Source: Mesorhizobium sp. INR15
Lineage (GTDB): Bacteria; Pseudomonadota; Alphaproteobacteria; Rhizobiales; Rhizobiaceae
DNA: 64,000 nt
Assembly (NCBI RefSeq): GCF_015500075.1
Contig: NZ_CP045496.1
Location: 1 to 64,000 of the forward strand
Direction of reading: 5' to 3'
Numbering within the stretch: position 1 is the stretch's first letter; each line of letters opens with the position of its first letter. Of the stretch, positions 43,092-50,739 are shown in pieces. A program made the position numbers and the translations under genes. A model generated the notes under the pieces. That model did not search any database and was not told where the DNA came from. It saw nothing but the letters and a program-made list of their open reading frames with translations.

Positions 43092-44204
43092 TCAGGCGCC
43101 AGCCTCGATACGCAGCATGTGGTTGTCCCAGACATAGTCCGGTTCGGAGCGCGTTGCGCCATTGCCTTCTATGATCTCACCCGCACCTGTTGTCGCCATG
43201 AAGCCCGATCGGTCTGGGGCCAGGCCACAAACCTCGACGAGCGTGTTCGCGCTGACGATGCGCCCGCTGGCAATGTCGATAACAGCCAGCGAATTGCCTT
43301 CGGGCGAGGAGACGGCAATCGTGCCGGCGGCGGAATTGGCGGCGACCGAGCCGATATAATTGCGGAAGCCGGACAGCACATCCGTCGGCATGTCGAGCAG
43401 TTGCAAATCCTTGCCGCGCACGGCACGCCCGACGAGCAGCGGACGGTCGGTGCCCGGCCCCCGGTACTGGCAACCGAACCAGACCGTGCCGGACGGATCG
43501 GCATCCATGTGGCGGATCGACAGCTGGTGCAGGGCCAGCGGCAGTTCGTGCTTTTCGATGAGGCCGCCGCTGACGCGGTCGACCAGCACATAGGACGGTT
43601 TCATGGTCGCGATGTTGAGTTCGGCTCGGCCGTAGTCGGGATGGGTCTCGATGCCGCCATTGGCAATGGCCAGCGTTTTGCCATCCCCCAGCAGCAGAAG
43701 TTCGTGCGAGCCCATGCCGTAAGTCGGGAACTCTCCGATGCGGTTGAATTTCGCCCGCGCATCGTAGACGCCGACAACGCCGGCGGCATTATCGAAATCG
43801 TTCTCGGTGGCATAGAGCAGCGCGCCATCGGACGAAAACACGCCATGGCCAAAAAAGTGCCGGCCAGGAATGCTGGCGATGGTCAGCGGCGCATCCCTGC
43901 CAGTGTGATCGAACACGACAGCGAAGGTGCCTGGCTGCCTGGCGAAAACCACGGACCGTTTCGACACCGGGTCGAACGTGACGTCGTGGCCGCGATCGGG
44001 CAGGCTGATGGCGTGCAGCACCTTGCCGGCCTCGGACAGCACAGCGGCACCAAAGCTGCCGTCACGCTTGACGAAGGCGGTGGCGAAGACGGCGTCGGCG
44101 GCAAGCGTCTGGGCCCAGGCCGATGGCGCCACCGCTGCCATGAAGCCGACACCGGCAGCGCGGAGGAAATCACGGCGATCGATCAGGTTGGTTCTCAACA
44201 TCAA
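43092..44204 (-). CDS. Tat-exported DUF1513 protein
   Basis: Periplasmic beta-propeller-like protein, 370 residues. The N-terminus has a twin-arginine signal (RRDFLRAAGVGFMAAVAPSAWA), so it is exported folded. The body contains repeated strand patterns such as GHGVFSSDGALLYATENDFDNAAGVVGVYDA and MGSHELLLLGDGKTLAIANGG, the DUF1513 signature. Last gene of the iron operon; its ATG overlaps the second imelysin stop by four bases. Biochemical function is unknown; the linkage to imelysins implies a role in iron handling. Confidence 0.85.
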   Translation of the reverse strand: MMLRTNLIDRRDFLRAAGVGFMAAVAPSAWAQTLAADAVFATAFVKRDGSFGAAVLSEAGKVLHAISLPDRGHDVTFDPVSKRSVVFARQPGTFAVVFDHTGRDAPLTIASIPGRHFFGHGVFSSDGALLYATENDFDNAAGVVGVYDARAKFNRIGEFPTYGMGSHELLLLGDGKTLAIANGGIETHPDYGRAELNIATMKPSYVLVDRVSGGLIEKHELPLALHQLSIRHMDADPSGTVWFGCQYRGPGTDRPLLVGRAVRGKDLQLLDMPTDVLSGFRNYIGSVAANSAAGTIAVSSPEGNSLAVIDIASGRIVSANTLVEVCGLAPDRSGFMATTGAGEIIEGNGATRSEPDYVWDNHMLRIEAGA

Positions 44205-45283
44205 TCCCCATCGAGCGAGGAAAAACCGGCGGTCAGGCCGAATTCGGTGGTCAGCCTGGTACCGAAAAGGGTCGACAGGCTTGAGCTGATCAGCGCGAAG
44301 TGCTCAAGCTTCGCGCGCTGCGCCGGATCGGCCAGGACCTTGTCAATCGGGCCCTTGACGGACTGGGCCGTGCTGACGCCGTTGACGAGCTGGATATGGA
44401 TGGACTCGGCCATCCAGCTGTTATCGGGCTGCAGCGCGTCGCCGAGTTTCGAGGCCTCGAACAGTGTGTCGACGCCGGAAAGATTGCCGGCCAGCGACCT
44501 GGCGGTGTTTTGCGAACGCCAGTAGATCGCCTGCTTCGGCTTGTCGGCTTCCGGCTTGCCGCCCAAAAACCCCTTGAGCCTGATGTCGCGGACCATCTCC
44601 AGTTCATTGATGAAGACGCCGACCAGCTCGGTCACCGCCTCGGTGCCATCTCGGTAGAGCGCATTTTGCGGCCCGGGATTGGCCCACAGCGCGGCGAAGC
44701 CGTCCGGCTTGTTCCAGGCGTCACTGACATCGCCGGCCATGGTTTCGATATTGCCAGCGATCGCCGCGCCATAGGCACAGCGATAGGCGTCGTCCTTGCC
44801 CGTCAGCGCGTCGGCGCCGTCGCCAAAAAGTAAGAATTCCAGCGCGCCCAGCCCCTGCATGGCGACGCTCTTTCCGGCCAGCAGCACCGGGTCGATGGCG
44901 GTTGGGTCCTTGTCGGACAACGCCGCCTGGACCTGCTTGAGGCCAATGCTCTTGCGGTCCGGCCAGTAGAGCATGCGCTCCAGCCGGTTGTTCTCCTTGA
45001 TCGGCCCGAAACCAATGATTTCCGCCTTCGACCACGCCTCCACAGTAGCCGAGAATTCGCCGCGCGCCGCATCGAGCCCCTGTTGCGACGGCGCCTCGCA
45101 GAGTGTTCGCACCGCCTTGGTCAGGCTGACTGCATGATCGTGCAACCCGGAATAGGCCGGGCGGACAAAGCCGTCGATGGCGCGCTGGATGACATCGGAT
45201 GCCTTCACGGCGGCCGCCGCCGGCGACATACCAGCCAGTGCAAGCGGGAACACAACAGCCAGAGCAAGACGTTTCGACATCAC
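44201..45283 (-). CDS. second imelysin-family periplasmic protein
   Basis: Peptidase M75/imelysin-fold protein, 360 residues, with signal peptide LALAVVFPLALAGMSPAAAA. Two helical imelysin repeats are recognisable (FVRPAYSGLHDHAVSLTKAVRTLCEAPSQQGLDAAR). The usual GxHxxE motif reads GLGALE in MQGLGALEFLLFG: the His is lost, unlike in the first imelysin of the operon. It may therefore be a binding or scaffold protein rather than an enzyme. The start overlaps the di-heme gene stop by four bases. Confidence 0.87.
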   Translation of the reverse strand: MMSKRLALAVVFPLALAGMSPAAAAVKASDVIQRAIDGFVRPAYSGLHDHAVSLTKAVRTLCEAPSQQGLDAARGEFSATVEAWSKAEIIGFGPIKENNRLERMLYWPDRKSIGLKQVQAALSDKDPTAIDPVLLAGKSVAMQGLGALEFLLFGDGADALTGKDDAYRCAYGAAIAGNIETMAGDVSDAWNKPDGFAALWANPGPQNALYRDGTEAVTELVGVFINELEMVRDIRLKGFLGGKPEADKPKQAIYWRSQNTARSLAGNLSGVDTLFEASKLGDALQPDNSWMAESIHIQLVNGVSTAQSVKGPIDKVLADPAQRAKLEHFALISSSLSTLFGTRLTTEFGLTAGFSSLDGD

Positions 45284-46881
45284 AGTGCCTCCAGGAATTT
45301 GATCAGTGCATCACGATCGGCGGCATCGGCGGCGGCAAAGCGGTCGCGTGCCTTCTGCCCTTCACCGCCATGCCACAGGATTGCTTCGGTCAGGTTGCGG
45401 GCGCGCCCGTCATGCAGGAAGAACGTATTCCCGTTAATGGTCCGCGTCAGGCCGATGCCCCAAAGCGGCGGCGTGCGCCACTCGCTGCCTGTGGCATCAC
45501 CCACCGCCTGGCCATCAGCAAGGCCAGGCCCCATGTCGTGCAACAGGAAATCGGAATAGGGCCAGATCAGCTGGAAGGCCTGCGCCTTGTTGGGCGTGCC
45601 GCGGCGGGTGACGAATTTCGGCGTATGGCACGAAATGCAGCCCATCTCGTAGAACTGTTTCTTGCCGGCAAGCACCTGAGGGTTGTCGAGGTCTCGCCGT
45701 GCCGGCACGGCGAGATTCTGCGCATAGAAGATGACAAGATCCATCACCGGCGGCGGTGCCTCGACCGGACCCAGCCGCTTCTGCACGCCATTCGGCATGG
45801 CGAGGCAATCCTTCTGAGCGGCGGTGCAGTCGCCCCAGTGTTTCGGCACTTCCGGCGTCGAGATGCCGATATCACCGGCGAAGGCGTCCGCCGATTGCGC
45901 GCGGATCGACAGGCTCTGCGCCTTCCAGCCGAAACGGCCAAGCGTCAGTTCGCCGCTCTGATTATCGCGAACGATGTTGGGCCGACCAGAAATGCCGTCG
46001 CCATCCCTGTCGTCCGGGTCGGCACGCGCCAGGATGTCAGCCGGCGCGATCTGCTCGATGAGGCCAAGCCCGATCATCGGCGGTGTCAGGCGCGGCGACA
46101 GCGTGGTGTGCGGATCAAGTGGGCCATAGCCAAGATTGGCGATCGAATAGGTGGGGTTGCGCAGCGAGACGATGGCGCCACCGGCCAGCGTCACCTTCTG
46201 TTCCTGGTAGTCGATATGCATCCGGCCTTCCCCGCGCAGGCCGGGAACAGCCAGTTCCTGGAGTTGCGAGCCATAGACCGGATCGGGATAGTTCAGCACC
46301 TTGCGATCGGCGCGTGCCGCCTTCTCTTCCGCCGTGCTGGCGTCACGCGCCAGCCGCAGAAACATCGACGTTGTGCCCGCGTCGCCTTCGGGCGGATGAC
46401 CGCGGCCATCCTTCACATGGCAATTCTGGCAGGCCCGCTCATTGAACAACGGGCCAAGCCCGTCCGATGCCTGTGTCGATGACGGCGATGACACCCAGTT
46501 CTTGCGGAAAAGCGCGTTGCCGAGTTTGAAATCTCCCTCTTCCTCGAAAGAGAGGTTGGCCGAGGATTGCGAGAAGGCGTCGCGGTTGGCCTCCTTCGTG
46601 GAGGTGCCGGCGCCGCCTTGCATGAGTTCGAACGGCTCGGGCTTGGAGAAATCAGTGGTCGGCCTGGTGATGGCAATGACGCGCGCCTGATCCCTGGGGT
46701 TGAGATCAGTACGAGTGGCCGAGAGGCCGGCCGGTTCGATAGTGCCGGCCACAGCCGACGCGGTAACCGCCACTATAATGAGGACGGAAAGCCCGCGAGA
46801 CGATGTCGATCGCGGGTCCTGCTGGAGCGGAGGGCGCTTGGCCCGCCGCAGGCGGCGCAACAATGCTATGGCGCGCCGCAT
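45280..46881 (-). CDS. di-heme c-type cytochrome / DUF1111 oxidoreductase
   Basis: Periplasmic multi-domain c-type cytochrome, 533 residues. A basic N-terminus and hydrophobic signal or anchor (SVLIIVAVTASAVAG, about 32-46) precede two haem-binding motifs: CQNCH (151-155) and CISCH in the C-terminal third (MGCISCHTPKF). NERACQNCHVKDGRGHPP and GDGISGRPN match the DUF1111 (thiol oxidoreductase-like) family. A ferric/ferrous electron-transfer role beside the imelysins is inference. Starts 12 bases after bfr and overlaps the second imelysin gene. Confidence 0.87.
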   Translation of the reverse strand: MRRAIALLRRLRRAKRPPLQQDPRSTSSRGLSVLIIVAVTASAVAGTIEPAGLSATRTDLNPRDQARVIAITRPTTDFSKPEPFELMQGGAGTSTKEANRDAFSQSSANLSFEEEGDFKLGNALFRKNWVSSPSSTQASDGLGPLFNERACQNCHVKDGRGHPPEGDAGTTSMFLRLARDASTAEEKAARADRKVLNYPDPVYGSQLQELAVPGLRGEGRMHIDYQEQKVTLAGGAIVSLRNPTYSIANLGYGPLDPHTTLSPRLTPPMIGLGLIEQIAPADILARADPDDRDGDGISGRPNIVRDNQSGELTLGRFGWKAQSLSIRAQSADAFAGDIGISTPEVPKHWGDCTAAQKDCLAMPNGVQKRLGPVEAPPPVMDLVIFYAQNLAVPARRDLDNPQVLAGKKQFYEMGCISCHTPKFVTRRGTPNKAQAFQLIWPYSDFLLHDMGPGLADGQAVGDATGSEWRTPPLWGIGLTRTINGNTFFLHDGRARNLTEAILWHGGEGQKARDRFAAADAADRDALIKFLEAL

Positions 46882-46893
46882 TCCCGCATGTCC

Positions 46894-47379
46894 TTATTCC
46901 GCTTCGTCGGCTGCCGCCGCGTTAAGCAGGCCGTATTTTTCCTCGCCGATCGAGGCGAGCAGGTCGAGCTGCGTTTCGAGGAAGTCGATGTGTCCTTCCT
47001 CGTCGGCCAGCAATTCCTCGAACAGCTTCATCGTCACGTAGTCGCCCGCTTCATTGCAGATCTCGCGTGACCGCTTGTAGGCGGTGCGCGCGTCATACTC
47101 GCCGGCAAGGTCGGATTCGAGCACTTCCTTCACATTCTGTCCGATGCGCAACGGCGCAACCGACTGCAGATTAGGATGTCCCTCGAGGAAAATGATGCGG
47201 GCCACGAGCCTGTCGGCATGGTGCATCTCCTCGATCGATTCCGCGCGTTCCTTCTTCGCCAGCTTGGCGTATCCCCAGTCTTCCAGCAGACGGAAATGCA
47301 CCCAATACTGATTGACGGCTCCAAGCTCCAGAAAAAGAGCCTCGTTAAGCCGCTCGATGATCTGCTTTTCGCCTTTCAT
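46894..47379 (-). CDS. bfr: bacterioferritin
   Basis: 24-mer haem-containing iron-storage protein, 161 residues. Ferroxidase ligands are visible at E18 (ELGAVNQY), E51 and H54 (ESIEEMHHADR), and later in EEGHIDFLE. M52, the haem ligand, is present, so this is a true Bfr rather than a plain ferritin. GGGAGCAGAACTG precedes the ATG. The gene overlaps bfd by 35 bases and is followed by the di-heme cytochrome. Confidence 0.95.
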   Translation of the reverse strand: MKGEKQIIERLNEALFLELGAVNQYWVHFRLLEDWGYAKLAKKERAESIEEMHHADRLVARIIFLEGHPNLQSVAPLRIGQNVKEVLESDLAGEYDARTAYKRSREICNEAGDYVTMKLFEELLADEEGHIDFLETQLDLLASIGEEKYGLLNAAAADEAE

Positions 47380-47656
47380 CAGTTCTGCTCCCGTATTGGA
47401 CGCGCAGGCCTCTGACGCGATCCAGGTGTGAAATGATATCCACGCCGCTCGCCTCCGAGCGAGCGTGGTAATTTTCGGTTACCCGAATGATCGTTTCCAC
47501 CACATTTGGGAAGCAGCCGCAACAGCGACCGCGCTTCTGCATGGCATGATAGATCTTCGCCGGCACGATGAGCTGCCAGGGGTCCTGATCCAGCAGCCCG
47601 ACGATCGTCTGCTCAATTTCCTTCTCGGTGATGATGTTGCAATGGCAGATCAGCAT
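47345..47656 (-). CDS. bfd: bacterioferritin-associated ferredoxin
   Basis: [2Fe-2S] protein that reduces and releases iron stored in Bfr. The ligand pattern C4-H-C6 (MLICHC) and RCCGCF (near 44-49) is present, with the BFD helix pattern EKEIEQTIVGLL and VVETIIRV. At 103 residues it is longer than the roughly 64-residue E. coli Bfd, with a charged C-terminal extension that overlaps the bfr start by 35 bases. The extension may exist mainly to couple translation. Confidence 0.9.
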   Translation of the reverse strand: MLICHCNIITEKEIEQTIVGLLDQDPWQLIVPAKIYHAMQKRGRCCGCFPNVVETIIRVTENYHARSEASGVDIISHLDRVRGLRVQYGSRTDERRKADHRAA

Positions 47657-47716
47657 TACGTCGCTCTGGGTGGCTAGCGGCGCCCTCTCCGCGCCGTGTG
47701 GCTTATTCTCTCATCC

Positions 47717-47741
47717 GGGCATGGTCAGTCCGACCACGCCC
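47717..47741 (-). terminator. hairpin between the first imelysin and bfd
   Basis: GGGC-A-TGGTC pairs with GACCA-C-GCCC around a five-base loop, one internal mismatch, in the 98-base gap after the imelysin stop. No T-run follows. It could lower downstream expression or protect the upstream mRNA end. Confidence 0.4.
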
Positions 47742-47754
47742 TGATGTCTGGCTG

Positions 47755-49044
47755 CTACTTGAACACCTTGTCGGGCGCATCAAGGCTGTCGGAGCCCTCG
47801 AAGGCAATGGCGTTGAGCTTCAGCGTGCCAACGGCGCGTTCGATCGACTTGGTCTGGTCGATCAGCGCGTTGATCGCCGCCTGCACGGTGGCGTTGCCTT
47901 CCGTGTTGCCTTCCGCGATCTGCTGGTCATAGGCTTCACCCGCCTCGGCCCGCGCCTTGATGGCTTCCATCTTGGCGACAGTGACGTCCAGCTTGTCCGA
48001 CAGTTCCTTGTCGATCGCAGGATCGGCTGCTCTTACCATGGCGGCCACTGAAGGCCCTTCAACGACGGTGCCATCGAGACGCTTGTAGCTCGCGTGGTAG
48101 GCGGCGCGGATGCCGATGGCGTCATAGAGATGGGAGTTGTAGGTGTTGTCGGAGAAGCAATCCTGCTCCTCTTCCGGGTCGTGCAGCAACAGGCCGAGTT
48201 TCATGCGCTCGCCGGCCAGTTCGCCATAGGACAGCGAACCCATGCCGGTGAAGATGATCGAGATGGCGGTGTTCGGCTCGCCGTCGACAAGGTTCTTGCG
48301 TGCAGCGCCGCCCTCTTTCCAGTCGCCGACCATTTTCCGCAGATCCGAAACCAAGAGGTCCGTCGCCGACTTCAGATACTGGGCGCGGCGGTCGCAATTG
48401 CCGCCCGTGCAGTTCTTGAGATCGTAGTCGGTATAGGGACGCTCGCCGGCGCCCGGACCGGTACCGTGCAGATCCTGGCCCCACAGCAGGAATTCGATCG
48501 CATGGTAGCCTGTCGCGACATTGGCTTCGATGCCGCCGGCCTGCTGCAGCGTGCCTGACAGGAACTCCGGCGTCAGGTTCGACGCATCGACCTTCTTGCC
48601 GTTGATCTCTATCTCCTTGTTGGCGATCACGTTGGCTGCATAGAGCGAATTCGCGTCCGACTCGGTGCCGTAGCTCTTTGCGACATAGTCGATCAGGCCT
48701 TCGTCCAGCGGCCAGGAATTCACCTCGCCTTCCCAGTCGTCGACGACCTTGTTGCCGAAACGGTAGACCTCGGTCTGCTGATAAGGGACGCGTGATGCCT
48801 TCCAGGCGTCGCGAGCGGCACTCAACGTCTCCACCGACGGCTTTGCCAGCAGCGCATCGACAGCCTTGTCGAGTGTCTGCGCCGTGATCAGCGCATCCTC
48901 GTATTTGGCCAGCCCGATGTCGGCATAGGTCTTGATGACCGCCTTCGCATCGGTTTCCGCCTTTGCCGGCAGCACGAACACCGCTGCCGTCAGCAGTGCC
49001 GTGGCACCGACCGCGGCAAACCTGCCGCCATATCGTGCTGTCAT
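47755..49044 (-). CDS. imelysin-family iron-regulated periplasmic protein
   Basis: First gene of the iron operon, 429 residues from the ATG of MTARYGGRFAAVGATALL, behind GGAGAG; an upstream 42-codon extension is rejected. The signal peptide ends in VLPAKA. The conserved GxHxxE motif is intact in ATGYHAIEFLLWGQD, with NSWPLDEGLIDYV and SYGELAGERMKLGLLLHDPEEEQDCFSDNTY, typical of the IrpA/imelysin family (peptidase M75) proposed to bind iron. An ICE operator lies 253 bases upstream of the start. Confidence 0.92.
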   Translation of the reverse strand: MTARYGGRFAAVGATALLTAAVFVLPAKAETDAKAVIKTYADIGLAKYEDALITAQTLDKAVDALLAKPSVETLSAARDAWKASRVPYQQTEVYRFGNKVVDDWEGEVNSWPLDEGLIDYVAKSYGTESDANSLYAANVIANKEIEINGKKVDASNLTPEFLSGTLQQAGGIEANVATGYHAIEFLLWGQDLHGTGPGAGERPYTDYDLKNCTGGNCDRRAQYLKSATDLLVSDLRKMVGDWKEGGAARKNLVDGEPNTAISIIFTGMGSLSYGELAGERMKLGLLLHDPEEEQDCFSDNTYNSHLYDAIGIRAAYHASYKRLDGTVVEGPSVAAMVRAADPAIDKELSDKLDVTVAKMEAIKARAEAGEAYDQQIAEGNTEGNATVQAAINALIDQTKSIERAVGTLKLNAIAFEGSDSLDAPDKVFK

Positions 49045-49476
49045 TATCGCTCTCCAGTTTTTCGGAAAATTCATGAACGGCGCGCGCGGCAACCGGCGCA
49101 AGGCCATGTGCGTACCACTGGGCGCAAGACTTGCCGCGCCATCGCGCGGTTCGCGGAAGAAAGACACCAAAATGCCTCCAATCGAACGGGTTCAAGGCCC
49201 AGACATCAAAGGGATGCGCTACTGCGCGAGCCTCCATAAAGCTTCGGCGCCGATGGAAGTCAACGAAAATCGGCAGGAAAAACCAATTGAAACAATAGTT
49301 TAGAATTATTCTAAACTGGAAAGCTCAACTTTACGCACTGCTGCAACGGCTTTGCCGCCGAACTGTATGATTGACAGCCGCCATCCCGGGTGCGACCCGC
49401 AGAGGCTCTCTTGCGGCGGCGTCAGACAATTGCCACTTGGCGAGACATCCTAGAATCGGCTGGGGATAGGGATTCC
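49045..49476. other. divergent iron-regulated intergenic region
   Basis: A 432-base region between the iron operon (-) and the ferredoxin-reductase gene (+). It contains the ICE palindrome at 49297-49317 within an AT-rich island. The 250 bases between the ICE site and the imelysin start form a long leader with no supported gene. Candidate -35 elements TTGAGC (minus) and TTGAAA (plus) flank the palindrome but lack clear -10 partners. Confidence 0.6.
49297..49317. promoter_or_regulatory. ICE operator (Irr-binding site)
   Basis: A perfect 21-base palindrome (ten-base arms around a central T) contains TTTAGAATTATTCTAAA, an exact match to the rhizobial iron control element TTTAGAA-N3-TTCTAAA bound by Irr. 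It lies in the divergent region between the imelysin/bacterioferritin operon and the ferredoxin-reductase gene. irr itself is at 7503-7934. Confidence 0.85.
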
Positions 49477-50727
49477 ATGAAGAACGGCGTGGTCATTGTC
49501 GGTGCGGGTCATGCGGGCGTGCAAGCGGCCGCAAGTCTGCGCGAGGACGGCTATGATGGCCCGGTCATTCTCGTCGGCGACGAGAACGAGCTGCCCTATC
49601 ACAAGCCGCCACTGTCGAAGACCTTCATCAAGGACGCCGAGGCAAAGCCGCAGCCGTTGCGCGGTGAAGCCTTTTATTCCAACAACGCCATCGATTACCG
49701 GCCTGGCATCAGGATCGACCGGATCGACACTGGGCGCCGCAGCCTCGACATCGCCGGCGGCGGCGCTCTTGCCTTCGACCATCTGATCCTGGCGACCGGA
49801 TCGCGTCCGCGCCTGCCGCCATTGCCTGGTGCTGATCTTTCCGGCGTCCTGTCGTTGCGCTCGATTGCCGATGCGAGGCTGATCCGTGCGCTCAGCGCAC
49901 AGAGCGACGAGGTCGTCATTCTGGGCGGCGGCTTCATCGGGCTGGAGATCGCCGCGACGCTGCGGGCGGCCGGCCGTACGGTGACCGTGGTCGAAGCCGT
50001 CGAACGGTTGCTCGGCCGCGCGGTGGCGCCGGTCGTGGCAAGCCATGTCCGGCAACGGCTGGAAGCGATGGGCGTACGTATTCTCACCGGCACCACCATT
50101 GCCAGGCTTGAAGGCGAAGGCGGTCATGTCTCGGCTGCGATCACCTCGACCGGCGAAAGGCTACCGGCGCGCATGGTCATCGTTGGCATTGGCGCCGTGC
50201 CGAATGTCGAACTGGCGCAGGCCGCCGGTCTCACTGTCGCCAACGGTATCCGCGTCGATCATCAGATGCGCAGCTCGGCGGCGGAAATCCTGGCGATCGG
50301 CGACGCAGCCTCCTACCGCCACTGGTTCACTGGAGGCGATGTGCGGCTGGAATCAGTGCAGAACGCCACCGACCAGGCCCGCCTGGCGGCGCGCACCATC
50401 ACCGGCCATGCCGACTCCTATTCGGCGGTGCCATGGTTCTGGTCCGATATAGGCGACATGAAACTGCAGATGGTCGGGCTGACCTCGGGCGGCGACAGCC
50501 ATGTCGTGCTGGGTGATCTCGCCGAGAACAAATTCTCGATCTACCACTATGCCGGAGACCGGCTGCTCGGCATTGAATCCGTCAACCGTCCTGGTGACCA
50601 CATGCTTGGCCGCAAGATGCTCGGCGCCGGCTTCTCGCCGACGCCGCGGACTGTCGAGATGGGACCTGATGGGCTGAAGGCGGCCTTGGCCGCCTTCCAG
50701 ATCGAACCAGCCCGCGTGGCCGGTTAG
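49477..50727 (+). CDS. FAD-dependent ferredoxin/rubredoxin reductase
   Basis: NAD(P)H-dependent flavoprotein reductase of the ferredoxin-reductase (rhodocoxin/putidaredoxin reductase) class, 416 residues. The start is the ATG of MKNGVVIVGAGHAGVQAAA behind GGGGATAGGGA; a longer frame upstream lacks support. The FAD motif GxGxxG is at the N-terminus; PYHKPPLSKTFI is the family active-site segment. The NAD motif VVILGGGFIGLEIAATL and the FAD-binding AIGDAASY follow. It is divergent from the iron operon, so it could supply electrons to Bfd, which is inference. Confidence 0.87.
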   Translation: MKNGVVIVGAGHAGVQAAASLREDGYDGPVILVGDENELPYHKPPLSKTFIKDAEAKPQPLRGEAFYSNNAIDYRPGIRIDRIDTGRRSLDIAGGGALAFDHLILATGSRPRLPPLPGADLSGVLSLRSIADARLIRALSAQSDEVVILGGGFIGLEIAATLRAAGRTVTVVEAVERLLGRAVAPVVASHVRQRLEAMGVRILTGTTIARLEGEGGHVSAAITSTGERLPARMVIVGIGAVPNVELAQAAGLTVANGIRVDHQMRSSAAEILAIGDAASYRHWFTGGDVRLESVQNATDQARLAARTITGHADSYSAVPWFWSDIGDMKLQMVGLTSGGDSHVVLGDLAENKFSIYHYAGDRLLGIESVNRPGDHMLGRKMLGAGFSPTPRTVEMGPDGLKAALAAFQIEPARVAG

Positions 50728-50739
50728 ATCCTGTTCCGA

